Virus record (IMG/VR): IMGVR_UViG_3300003322_000746 | Span: 1-33,413 of that record | Length of the DNA stretch: 33,413 nucleotides | Reading direction: 5' to 3' (one strand) | Source: a virus | Part shown: positions 14,498 to 22,366 of the stretch, piece after piece | How positions within the stretch are numbered: the first letter of the stretch is position 1 | Layout: every line of letters begins with the position of its first letter | Program-made: the position numbers and the translations under genes | The notes under the pieces: generated by a model | Seen by the model: only the letters and a program-made list of their open reading frames with translations | Databases searched by the model: none | What the model was told of the DNA's origin: nothing

Positions 14498-15322
14498 ATG
14501 CGCATCTTCGTCATGCTGTTTTCGCTACTGATTGGCGTTGCGTTCGCGCAACCCCATGGCAACCCGTCGCCTACGTCTGGTACTGCCGCTATCACCGGCG
14601 GCACGATCAATGGAGCAACGATAGGCGCCACCACGCCCGCCAGCGGCACCTTTACCACGCTACGCTTCACTACATCGCTGACGGCTGATAGCCCGGGCCT
14701 GATTATTCCGTCCGGCGATTCGCTAGATATACGCAGAGGCACGAATGCGCAATCAATGTACCTCTACAACACGTATACAAGTGCCACAAGCTATGAACGC
14801 GCCCGGTTGCAATGGTCAAACAACGTGCTCTTCATCGGGACGCAAGTTGGCAGCGGCGGCGGCACGGATCGCGGCATTCGCATTTCCAGCTCCGGCGGCG
14901 GTATTTTCGCGATAAATGAATCCAACCTCGCCGCTGTTTCGTGGGCGGTGCAGTCGAGCAACCATTTTCTCCCTGGCAGCACAAACAGTTTCGATTTAGG
15001 CAGCAGTTCACAGACTGTGCGAACTGGATATTTCGGAACATCTGTCGTGGTTGGTGGTGCAACGCTCTTGCCGACGCTATCTGGCACATCGGCGTCCCTG
15101 GGCGGTGGCGCGTTGCTAGCCGGGGATTGCGCGTCCAACACGACGACCGTAACCGGGGCTGCTTCTGGCATGACGGTCGTCGCAACGCCCGGCACCTATC
15201 CAGGCGACGGCAATTACTGGCTAGCCTACGTTTCAGCGTCGAACACGGTGACCACGAAGGTGTGCGCTGTCATCGCTGGTACACCCACGGCAAGCACTTA
15301 CAACATCCGAGTCATTCAATGA
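14498..15322 (+). CDS. Fibre-like protein with an N-terminal signal peptide
   Basis: 274 aa with an AGGAGGCATC ribosome site. The first 17 residues are a textbook signal peptide (MRIFVMLFSLLIGVAFA, then QP). The mature part starts with TAAITGGTINGATIGATTPA then SGTFTTL, a repeat type common in tail fibres and trailing phage structural proteins. It then has beta-rich segments and a C-terminal module (CASNTTTVTGAASGMTVVAT, GDGNYWLAYVSASNTVTTKV) that I have seen in other fibre-like proteins of GC-rich phages. A signal peptide on a virion-like protein is odd because virions assemble in the cytoplasm. It may be a secreted fibre-like factor rather than part of the particle. Confidence 0.75.
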   Translation: MRIFVMLFSLLIGVAFAQPHGNPSPTSGTAAITGGTINGATIGATTPASGTFTTLRFTTSLTADSPGLIIPSGDSLDIRRGTNAQSMYLYNTYTSATSYERARLQWSNNVLFIGTQVGSGGGTDRGIRISSSGGGIFAINESNLAAVSWAVQSSNHFLPGSTNSFDLGSSSQTVRTGYFGTSVVVGGATLLPTLSGTSASLGGGALLAGDCASNTTTVTGAASGMTVVATPGTYPGDGNYWLAYVSASNTVTTKVCAVIAGTPTASTYNIRVIQ

Positions 15323-15840
15323 CCTGGCGCAGCAAACAAGACACCGACTCATTTGCCGGTTCCACTCTCACTCCGCGCGGGGAGTGCTTCGAGATTTCAC
15401 ATCCGATCAGCGGGCAGAAAATATACATCGTTCCTTACAACTCGGGTTTTGCGATCGAGTACAAAGGCACGATAGAAATGTGGGTAGATGATTTCTCCGT
15501 GCACAACAACAACCGTGGCGGTAGCGTGGTCGGACAGCCGGCGCGGCACTGGGTTGGAGATAACCTGGATCTCGGCGGCATCATGCTTACAGCGGTGCTT
15601 GAAACGCATCTGGATGGTGGTGGTGCACCGATTGTCGACGATCAATGGACCGAAGTGGTGTCGCAGCGATTTTCTGGTGCTTCACATGGTGGCATGAGAT
15701 TTGTCACCCGGAGCACTGGAGACGGATGGCAATTTCGGCGTGGCCCCATCGGCAACGAAACCGTTGTTGCTGACATTGACACTATGGTTGCACAGATTGC
15801 AGCTCTGACGGCGCGCGTGACAGCGCTCGAAGGGACTTGA
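15319..15840 (+). CDS. Hypothetical fibre- or virion-associated protein, 173 aa
   Basis: The ATG overlaps the previous stop (ATGA). The protein is beta-rich with many W/Y/G residues (ECFEISHPISGQKIYIVPYN, GWQFRRGPIGNETV) and ends in a short coiled coil (DIDTMVAQIAALTARVTALE) of the trimerising type. It has no signal peptide. It is probably co-expressed with the fibre-like gene just upstream and could be its partner. Not recognised. Confidence 0.7.
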   Translation: MTWRSKQDTDSFAGSTLTPRGECFEISHPISGQKIYIVPYNSGFAIEYKGTIEMWVDDFSVHNNNRGGSVVGQPARHWVGDNLDLGGIMLTAVLETHLDGGGAPIVDDQWTEVVSQRFSGASHGGMRFVTRSTGDGWQFRRGPIGNETVVADIDTMVAQIAALTARVTALEGT

Positions 15841-15866
15841 CAAGCATCGGAGTAGGCGTTCACACT
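15837..15866 (+). promoter_or_regulatory. Possible promoter upstream of scaffold and coat genes
   Basis: A perfect TTGACA (15837-15842) sits at the start of the 86-base gap before the scaffold gene. The best partner at 18-base spacing is CACACT (15861-15866), only three of six matches to TATAAT, so this is a weak candidate. A separate promoter here would raise scaffold and coat levels, which are needed in large amounts. Confidence 0.2.
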
Positions 15867-15926
15867 ACGAACTGTGAGTGAAAACTTACACCGAATAACG
15901 GACTAGACCGGATTCTAGGAGCCACA

Positions 15927-16775
15927 ATGGCAGAGCAGGACAACGCAACACCAGCAGCACAACCCACGGGGGGTAACCCGGCACCTACGGCAGCGGACCC
16001 GGCAAGCACCGCCACAGGAGGGGAAGCGGCAACCCCGCCAACATCAAGTGAGCCGAAGTGGAAGCCCGAGACTCCGGAGCAGCAAGCCGAAGTCCAAAGG
16101 ATGATCCACAACCGCGTTGAGCGTGAAAGACGCGCGCGCGAACGTGCCGAGGCGGAAGCCGACACGCTGCGAAAGCTGATTCCCCAGCCCAAACAGCCCG
16201 AGGCCCCCACCGACAGCGATCCGCGCCCGAAGCAAGGGGATTTTGAACACTGGGACGATTACCAAATTGCCCTCGGGCAGTGGGGTGCGCGCCAGGAGTT
16301 CAAGACCCTCCGAGAATCGGAGCGGAAGCAGGACCAGGAACGACAGGCAACGGAACATGCGACCTCGGTACACCAGCGCTACGGCGCGGCAATTGAGGAA
16401 GCCGAAACCCTCAACTCGGGATTCCGAGACGGGTTTGACAAGCTGATCCGACTGCCCATGTCTGCCGCGACAGGCGACGCCTTGCAAGAGGCGATTGCCA
16501 TGTCAGACCGGGGCGCCGACTTGCTGGCGCATTTGGCGGGCAACCTGGCCGAGGCCGAGCGCATCGCGAAACTCTCACCGTTCATCGCCGTGAAGGAACT
16601 CGGCAAGCTGGAAGCCTCGCTCCCGGCACGCCAAAAGGTGTCCGTTTCGCAGGCGCCTGCTCCGGTGAACCCGGGCGGCGGCTCCGGCGGCGCGGTGGTG
16701 GACGACAAGGCGCCCACGAACAGCGACGATTACCGGAAGTGGCGAGAGAAGCAACTCGCGGCGGGACGGAGGTGA
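15927..16775 (+). CDS. Scaffolding protein, P22 gp8-like
   Basis: 282 aa (P22 gp8 is 303 aa). Highly charged, helical and without cysteine: a Pro/Ala/Thr-rich N-terminus, a coiled coil (VERERRARERAEAEADTLRK, about 68-87) and a basic end (DDYRKWREKQLAAGRR) suited to binding the coat, as the helix-loop-helix of P22 scaffold does. Scaffold directs coat assembly into proheads and is released before or during packaging. The ATG has a GGAGCCACA ribosome site, and the gene lies directly before the coat gene, as in P22. Confidence 0.88.
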   Translation: MAEQDNATPAAQPTGGNPAPTAADPASTATGGEAATPPTSSEPKWKPETPEQQAEVQRMIHNRVERERRARERAEAEADTLRKLIPQPKQPEAPTDSDPRPKQGDFEHWDDYQIALGQWGARQEFKTLRESERKQDQERQATEHATSVHQRYGAAIEEAETLNSGFRDGFDKLIRLPMSAATGDALQEAIAMSDRGADLLAHLAGNLAEAERIAKLSPFIAVKELGKLEASLPARQKVSVSQAPAPVNPGGGSGGAVVDDKAPTNSDDYRKWREKQLAAGRR

Positions 16776-16816
16776 AAAACGCGGCCGGCTGACGGCCATA
16801 GCTGGAGGACCCAACG

Positions 16817-18028
16817 GTGTCCAATACCCTGCTCACCCCCGACATGATCACCGATGAAGCATTGGTGATTCTCCACAACAACCTCGCCTTCGCGCGCAAC
16901 GTCAACCGCCAATACGATTCGTCTTTCGCGCAGACCGGCGCCAAGATCGGTGACACGCTGCGCATCCGCCTGCCGAACCGCTACACGGTGACGACTGGCG
17001 CAGCCATGCTGGCCCAGGACACGATCGAAACTAAGGTCAGCCTGACCGTCTCGACGCAAAAGCACGTCGCGATGAATTTCACCAGCAAAGAACTCACGCT
17101 GTCCATCCAGGACTTCAGCGAGCGCATCATCCAGCCTGCCATGGCCGTGTTGGCGTCCGCTGTTGATCAAGACGGATTGGCCCTCTACAGCAATATCTAC
17201 AATTCGGTGGGCACACCCGGAACCACGCCGGCCACGTCGCTGGTGATGCTGCAAGCGAACCAAAAGATGAACGAGTTCGCCACGCCGATGGATCGCCGCA
17301 ATCTGATCGTGAACCCAGCTGCCAACGCGTCCCTGGTTGACGGCATGAAGGGCCTGTTCAACGCCGCCACGCCGATCAGCGAACAATTCAAGCGCGGCAA
17401 GCTGGCGTCCAACGTTCTGGGCTACGACACCATCGACATGGACCAGAACGTGGCCATCCACACCACAGGCTCGCGCTCCACGTCGGACCCGATCCTGGTC
17501 AACGACACGGTTGTCAGCGGCGACAGCACTATCAGCCTGGACGGCGGCACCGGCTCGGCCACCATCAAGGTGGGCGATGTGTTCACCATCGCCAACGTCT
17601 ACGCCGTGAACCCGGAGAACTACACGTCCACCGGCCAACTGCAACAGTTCGTGTGCACGGCAACCAACACGGCTTCGGGCGGCGCTTGGACCGATGTGGC
17701 GGTGTCCCCGTCGTTCATCACATCTGGACCGTTCCAGACCATCAACGCACTGCCGGCCAACGATGCGGCAGTCACGTTCATGGGTGCGGCCAGTACCGCA
17801 TACCCGCAGAACATGGCATACCACCGTGATGCGTTCACGCTGGCGACCGCCGACCTGGAACTGCCGCCCGGCAACGGTATTTTCGCGTCGCGCCGCGTCA
17901 TGGATGGCATCTCGATGCGCATCTGGCGTCAGGGCGACATCTTCAACGACCAGGTGCCGTGCCGTGTGGACATTCTCTACGGCTGGGCTACGCTGCGTCC
18001 GACAATGGCCGCACGCATGTGGGGGTGA
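16817..18028 (+). CDS. Major coat protein, P22 gp5-like
   Basis: 403 aa (P22 gp5 is 430 aa), HK97-fold coat of the P22_CoatProtein family. Typical features: the N-terminal MSNTLLTPDMITDEALVILH, then NNLAFARNVNRQYD, GDTLRIRLPNRYTV and TQKHVAMNFTSKELTLSI. The inserted I-domain-like region (about 215-310) holds IKVGDVFTIANVYAVNPENY and the C-terminal region VPCRVDILYGWATLRP. The start is a GTG with a GGAGGACCC ribosome site. Expected to be the most abundant virion protein. Confidence 0.94.
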   Translation: MSNTLLTPDMITDEALVILHNNLAFARNVNRQYDSSFAQTGAKIGDTLRIRLPNRYTVTTGAAMLAQDTIETKVSLTVSTQKHVAMNFTSKELTLSIQDFSERIIQPAMAVLASAVDQDGLALYSNIYNSVGTPGTTPATSLVMLQANQKMNEFATPMDRRNLIVNPAANASLVDGMKGLFNAATPISEQFKRGKLASNVLGYDTIDMDQNVAIHTTGSRSTSDPILVNDTVVSGDSTISLDGGTGSATIKVGDVFTIANVYAVNPENYTSTGQLQQFVCTATNTASGGAWTDVAVSPSFITSGPFQTINALPANDAAVTFMGAASTAYPQNMAYHRDAFTLATADLELPPGNGIFASRRVMDGISMRIWRQGDIFNDQVPCRVDILYGWATLRPTMAARMWG

Positions 18029-18031
18029 TCC

Positions 18032-18340
18032 ATGGGCGCGACCATTTGGGAAGATCGCTACGGCGTCGTCGCCGCGACCCTCACGCCGGTCAGCACGGCC
18101 GCCGGCACGACGGCAGAGCAGACATTCACGGTTCAGGGGCTTCTGCCTACTGACTTCGTGAGCGTCAATCTGCCGGCTGCGACGGCCTATCTTGGCTTGG
18201 TGGGCGCGCGCGTCTCCGCTGCCAATACGCTGGCCCTGACGTTCTCGAATCAGAGTTCGGCTGGGCTGACATCCGCCTCCGGCGTGCACCGCATCTATGT
18301 GCACCGCGCCGAAAAGCAGATGACCTCGTTCCAAGTTTGA
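18032..18340 (+). CDS. Small structural/decoration candidate, 102 aa
   Basis: Starts two bases after the coat stop with a GGGGGTGATCC ribosome site. Beta-rich (WEDRYGVVAATLTPVSTAAG, QTFTVQGLLPTDFVSVNLP, ALTFSNQSSAG) and it ends VHRIYVHRAEKQ. Small proteins of this kind right after coat genes are often capsid decoration or stabilising proteins. No family is recognised; the role is inferred from position. Confidence 0.72.
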   Translation: MGATIWEDRYGVVAATLTPVSTAAGTTAEQTFTVQGLLPTDFVSVNLPAATAYLGLVGARVSAANTLALTFSNQSSAGLTSASGVHRIYVHRAEKQMTSFQV

Positions 18341-18364
18341 CCACCGTCCACACAGGAGGTAATC

Positions 18365-18619
18365 ATGGCTGGTCGCCAACCTTATGACGGCAATACCGAC
18401 CCGGGCGTCACGCTCGGTCGCTCCACGTCGTCTCTCGTTCACCTTTACGGCGGCACGGGCGTGGCCCAAGCGTCCGCCATCACGTCCGTGGGCACGACTG
18501 CGGCAACGTCAACCACCAACGCGTTCGGCTACACGACATCGACGCAGGCTGATGCCCTTGTGACAGCCGTCAACGCGCTGCTGGTGGCCGCGCGCAACAT
18601 CGGTATCATCGCAACGTAA
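18365..18619 (+). CDS. Small hypothetical structural protein, 84 aa
   Basis: ATG with a strong AGGAGGTAATC ribosome site. Thr/Ser/Ala/Gly-rich, beginning MAGRQPYDGNTDPGVTLGRS, with a helix at the end (ADALVTAVNALLVAARNIG). No cysteine, signal or membrane segment. Found between coat and the glycosyltransferase-like gene. Possibly a virion component; Ser/Thr richness makes it a conceivable glycosylation target, which is speculation. Confidence 0.7.
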   Translation: MAGRQPYDGNTDPGVTLGRSTSSLVHLYGGTGVAQASAITSVGTTAATSTTNAFGYTTSTQADALVTAVNALLVAARNIGIIAT

Positions 18620-18628
18620 GGAGCGCGC

Positions 18629-19429
18629 ATGGCCGATCTGAAGCCGGCGCGCACTGAAATTGGCCAGGTTCCTGCCCTGCAATTCGATGGGAGCCTGGTC
18701 ATTTTCACTTCGTTCTACGAACAGCACGGATACGCTGGGTACATTCACTCTCTTGCGGTGACGCAGATGGTACTAGAGCGCTTGGGCGTCAAATACGACT
18801 ACTGGCCGGCATCGGGCGACTTCCATGTGGAGCGCGCTGTCAACAAGGCGCTGACCGAGTTCGTTAACTCGGAGCACACCGACTTCCTGTGCATAGATGC
18901 GGACGAATCGTGGGATGCGGCCGGGTTGCTGCGGGTGATCAACGCGCCGGAGGATATCGTGGGCGCGGCCTATCCGATGAAGAATCGGTGGCAGGAGTGG
19001 ACCGCCCAGGTCAAGACGAACGAGCAAGGCCATCCGATGGGCATCATGCGCGAGGACGGTTCGCCGTTCCTGGAGGCCGAACGCTTGCCGTTTGGCTTTC
19101 TGCGGCTCAAGAAAGCGCCCTTGCAGGCCTACCAGGCCGCGCACCCGGACCGCTGGTATTGGGATGGTGAGTTGAAGGTCACGCAGTTCATCTCGATGGC
19201 GATTCGCGATCACCAGCTATTCAGCCAGGATTTCAATTTCTGCGAGGACTTGAAGGCACTCGGCTTCCGGCTTTGGATGGAGCCTGACGTGACCATCGGA
19301 CACTTCGGCCTGGTCGAGCACATCGGGAACTGGGACAAGGACATGCAGCGCCGCCACAAGGAACGCCAGGCGTTCGCTACGGTGGCGCAGATGGCCGATC
19401 ACATCGCCAATCGCCGCGAGGCGGCGTAG
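18629..19429 (+). CDS. Glycosyltransferase-like protein (GT-A fold)
   Basis: 266 aa. A GT-A nucleotide-sugar transferase layout is visible: an N-terminal strand LVIFTSFYEQHGYAGYIHSL, a helix, then TDFLCIDADESWDAAGLL containing the D-x-D metal/nucleotide motif (D90-A-D92). IVGAAYPMKNRWQEW, the acceptor-side LPFGFLRLKK and a late DFNFCEDLKALGFRLWMEPD follow, with E-D acting like the base of inverting enzymes, and GHFGLVEH. No membrane segment. It sits in the head-gene cluster between coat and tail genes, so glycosylation of virion proteins or host sugars are both possible. The ribosome site (AAGGAGCGC) is strong. Confidence 0.82.
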   Translation: MADLKPARTEIGQVPALQFDGSLVIFTSFYEQHGYAGYIHSLAVTQMVLERLGVKYDYWPASGDFHVERAVNKALTEFVNSEHTDFLCIDADESWDAAGLLRVINAPEDIVGAAYPMKNRWQEWTAQVKTNEQGHPMGIMREDGSPFLEAERLPFGFLRLKKAPLQAYQAAHPDRWYWDGELKVTQFISMAIRDHQLFSQDFNFCEDLKALGFRLWMEPDVTIGHFGLVEHIGNWDKDMQRRHKERQAFATVAQMADHIANRREAA

Positions 19430-19437
19430 GAGGTTAT

Positions 19438-19773
19438 ATGCAGAATACCGTGTTGGTTCACCCGGTGCACGGCACCAAGGTGGCAACTCTCGAAGCCGAG
19501 ATCGAGCAGGACAAGAAATCCGGCTGGAAGGTCCGCGAGGATCAGCCTCGCGCGGAACCGCCTGCGCCACCCGCGCCCCAGGTTAACACGTTGGCCGGCC
19601 CCGGTCCGATCACAGCCGGGACGCCATGGCCCGAAGAGACGCCCAAGCGTAGCTTGCCTATGGGCGTCGAGCAACTGCGCGCCGAATACGAAAAACGCTT
19701 CGGCCGCAAGGCGCATCGTGCGTTGACCGAGAACCAGCTGCGTGACGCGCTAGCGGATGCGGCGGTGGTGTAA
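19438..19773 (+). CDS. Hypothetical virion-region protein, 111 aa
   Basis: Strong AGGAGGTTAT ribosome site. An N-terminal short beta domain (VLVHPVHGTKVATLEAEIEQ, then SGWKV), a proline/alanine-rich linker (about 37-65), and a C-terminal helical segment (GVEQLRAEYEKRFGRKAHRA then LTENQLRDAL) reminiscent of a helix-extension-helix motif. Proteins with this three-part design occur next to head-completion genes. Not recognised. The stop overlaps the next start (TAATG). Confidence 0.72.
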   Translation: MQNTVLVHPVHGTKVATLEAEIEQDKKSGWKVREDQPRAEPPAPPAPQVNTLAGPGPITAGTPWPEETPKRSLPMGVEQLRAEYEKRFGRKAHRALTENQLRDALADAAVV

Positions 19774-20501
19774 TGACCGCGACGACGGTAAACGACCTCG
19801 TCAACGGCTCGCTCAGCCTGATTGGTCAGCTTGCCGAGGGCGAGACGCCGTCCGCTGCCACGTCGCAGCTGGGGCTACGCTGCCTGCGAGACATGGTCGA
19901 GTCGATGAACAACGATTCGCTCATGATCTACGTCATCTTGGACAACAGCGTGGCGCTGCCAGCTGGCACGCAGACCATGAACGTGGGCGTCGGGCAGACG
20001 CTGAATATCGATTGGCCGACGGTCGTTTACGATGCCGTGTTCGTGCGTGACAACAACGTGAGTCCACCGCTGGACTTTCCCCTCACGCTCCTCGATGAGA
20101 TGCAGTTCGCCTCCATCGCGGCCAAGACGATCCAGTCCAGTTACCCGCGCTACGTGTACGCGGAGCGCAACTACCCAGTCATGGTGCTGAAATTCTGGCC
20201 GGTGCCGCAACTGACGCTTCAATTGCATGTACCCACCTACAAGCAGCTTACTGACATTGCCAGCCTCACCACGTCCATCAACTTGCCGCCCGGCTACAAC
20301 CGCATGCTGAAGTACAACCTGGCTATCGAGCTGGCAAACGAGTTCGGCGTGGAACCGCTGCCGTCCACCGTGAAGGTGGCGGCCAAGTCCAAGCGCTCGC
20401 TGATGCGCGTGAACGACAAGGAAGAAGTCATGAACATGCCCACCGGCTTGATGGCCGGTTACTGGGGCGCCAATATCTATCTGGGCGACACCACGCGATA
20501 G
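19773..20501 (+). CDS. Head-tail connector, P22 gp4-like tail accessory factor
   Basis: 242 aa (P22 gp4 is 166 aa; many relatives are longer). The N-terminus MTATTVNDLVNGSLSLIGQL then AEGETPSAATSQLGLRCLRD MVESMNND is characteristic: a helical adaptor that docks under the portal. The middle carries PVPQLTLQLHVPTYKQL, and the later LPPGYNRMLKYNLAIELANE segment is also typical. This factor closes the filled head and provides the platform for the tail needle and gp10. Followed by the gp10-like gene as in P22. Confidence 0.85.
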   Translation: MTATTVNDLVNGSLSLIGQLAEGETPSAATSQLGLRCLRDMVESMNNDSLMIYVILDNSVALPAGTQTMNVGVGQTLNIDWPTVVYDAVFVRDNNVSPPLDFPLTLLDEMQFASIAAKTIQSSYPRYVYAERNYPVMVLKFWPVPQLTLQLHVPTYKQLTDIASLTTSINLPPGYNRMLKYNLAIELANEFGVEPLPSTVKVAAKSKRSLMRVNDKEEVMNMPTGLMAGYWGANIYLGDTTR

Positions 20502-20504
20502 GCC

Positions 20505-21953
20505 ATGAAAACGCCCTTCCTCGGCGGTGCGTACAAGGCTCGATCTGAAAATCTCGCCTGCCAACGACTCGTGAATCTGTACCCGGAATTGGCCCAGGAC
20601 GGTGGCCAGGACGTGGGCGCGTTTTTCGGTACGCCGGGGCTGCGCTATCTCACCACCGTGGGCACAGGTCCGATTCGTGGCATTCGCCCGTTTTTCGATC
20701 AGCAACTTGCCGTTGTATCTGGCAATGATCTTGTTGCCGTTACGCCCACATTTTCTCAATCAGTGGTGGGCACGATCCCAGGTACTGGCCCTGTATGGAT
20801 CTCGAATGACGATGCCAGCGTTGTCGTGGTGGCGGATGGACGCATGTTTCAGTTCGATGTGTTCACGAACACTTTTTTCGAGGTAACAACAAACTTCGCG
20901 GGCGCTGGGTCGCTGGACTTCCAGGGTGGATTTTTTATCTTCAATCAGCCGAATTCGGACATCTTCTGGATTTACGATGGTTCTGGCAGCATTGATCTAC
21001 TGGACAACGCCGTTGCGGAGAGCGGCGCCGATCATCTGGTGGCTGTGCTGGTCGATCACAACGAGCTGTGGTTGTTCGGCACCTCTACTATTGAGGTGTG
21101 GACCAACGTGGGCGGCGCCGACTTTCCCTATCAGCCGATTTCCGGCGCATTCATCGAATCCGGTCTGGCGGCCGCGAGCAGTCCAGCCAAGTTGGACAAC
21201 TCCATTTTCTGGCTTGGCTCGGATACTCGTGGCGGCGCTGTCGTTTATCGCGCGCAGGGTTACACTCCCGCGCGTGTATCCACGCATGCTATCGAGCTGG
21301 CTATTCAGGGCTACGAACGCGTTGACGATGCCATTGGGTTTGCCTATCAGCAGGAAGGGCACTCGTTCTACGTGCTCTCGTTTCCAACCGGCAATGCGAC
21401 CTGGGTGTTTGACGTGGCAACCGGTCTCTGGCATGAGCGCGCCTACATGGACCCTGAGACTGGCGAGTTGGGGCGTCACCTCGCGAATTGTCATTCGTTT
21501 TTCCGTCCGATTGGTGAGCACGTGGTCGGTGATTACCGGAATGGCAATTTGTATGCATTCGACCTCGACACCTATACGGATAACGGCGACTATATCAAGT
21601 GGATGCGCTCCTGGCGCGCTCTGAAACAGGGCACTAATACACTGAAACGCACGTTCCAACATACTCTGCAGTTGGTCGGCCAGACCGGCGTAGGGCGTGG
21701 TACGGTGGCGCCGGATATTCAGGGCTATGATCCCCAAGTGATGCTGCGTTGGTCTGATGATGGTGGCCATACGTGGAGCAATGAGCACTGGAAATCTTTC
21801 GGCCGATTCGGTGCATCCGGATATCGCGCGATCTGGCGCAAATTAGGTGCTACCGAAAAGCTGCGCGACCGCGTCTATGAAGTATCTGGCACCGATCCGA
21901 CCAAGCGCGCGTTTATCGGCGCGGAACTAGAAGCCAGTCAGGGGGTCTCGTGA
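20505..21953 (+). CDS. Tail hub / DNA stabilisation protein, P22 gp10-like
   Basis: 482 aa (P22 gp10 is 472 aa). It begins FLGGAYKARSENLACQRLVN then LYPELAQDGG and GTPGL, the hallmark N-terminus of the phage stabilisation family, followed by repeated beta-propeller-like strands (IRPFFDQQLAVVSGNDLVAV, AVLVDHNELWLFGTSTIEVW, EGHSFYVLSFPTGNATWVFD). It forms the hub that seals the head and carries the tailspikes. The start is four bases after the gp4-like gene. No gp26-like tail needle gene follows, unlike in P22. Confidence 0.88.
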   Translation: MKTPFLGGAYKARSENLACQRLVNLYPELAQDGGQDVGAFFGTPGLRYLTTVGTGPIRGIRPFFDQQLAVVSGNDLVAVTPTFSQSVVGTIPGTGPVWISNDDASVVVVADGRMFQFDVFTNTFFEVTTNFAGAGSLDFQGGFFIFNQPNSDIFWIYDGSGSIDLLDNAVAESGADHLVAVLVDHNELWLFGTSTIEVWTNVGGADFPYQPISGAFIESGLAAASSPAKLDNSIFWLGSDTRGGAVVYRAQGYTPARVSTHAIELAIQGYERVDDAIGFAYQQEGHSFYVLSFPTGNATWVFDVATGLWHERAYMDPETGELGRHLANCHSFFRPIGEHVVGDYRNGNLYAFDLDTYTDNGDYIKWMRSWRALKQGTNTLKRTFQHTLQLVGQTGVGRGTVAPDIQGYDPQVMLRWSDDGGHTWSNEHWKSFGRFGASGYRAIWRKLGATEKLRDRVYEVSGTDPTKRAFIGAELEASQGVS

Positions 21954-22366
21954 CTTTGTCCGATGATCGTGCGGCTGCGCTCGATGCATGCTGGGAGTCA
22001 ATTGGACGACGATTCTTGGATCGCGCGCATTTTGACGAATTCATGCAGTCGTTCCAATTCCTTGCGTTCAAGGATGGCGAGCGAACGGCCGGCGCATTTT
22101 TTTTCGCTGGCCCCGAGGTGCATGTGGCCATCGTGCCGGCCTATCATCGTCGCTGGGCGACACGCGGGCTAATTGAGCGCTGTCTGGCGCCCGTCCTGGA
22201 GCGCTACGGTTATTTGAGTACCACAGCGCAGAACGATGCGCCGGCCAATATCCGGTTTGTTTTGCGCTTGGGCTTCAAGTCGGTGCATAATGATGGTGTA
22301 AACACTCACTTCGTTATGGTTCCACGTGGAACTTTCGTAGAGGGCGACGATGCGCATCTACACTAA
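21950..22366 (+). CDS. GNAT-like N-acetyltransferase
   Basis: 138 aa, GTG start overlapping the previous stop (GTGA) after an AGGGGGTCTC ribosome site. The segment EVHVAIVPAYHRRWATRGLI followed by ERCLAPVLERYG (about 59-90) fits GNAT motif A, where a beta strand leads into a helix around the acyl-CoA pyrophosphate. NIRFVLRLGFKSVHNDGVNT fits motif B. In P22 the head protein gp14 lies here; similar GNAT-like proteins occur at this place in other podoviruses. Whether it acetylates a phage or host target is unknown. Confidence 0.7.
   Translation: MTLSDDRAAALDACWESIGRRFLDRAHFDEFMQSFQFLAFKDGERTAGAFFFAGPEVHVAIVPAYHRRWATRGLIERCLAPVLERYGYLSTTAQNDAPANIRFVLRLGFKSVHNDGVNTHFVMVPRGTFVEGDDAHLH

Noticed and set aside
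16730-18469. Long open minus-strand frame (579 codons) opposite the scaffold, coat and small head genes
   Set aside because: The translation is rich in Arg/His/Gly and low in normal domain patterns. It is the mirror of strongly supported scaffold and coat genes in GC-rich DNA and has no ribosome site.
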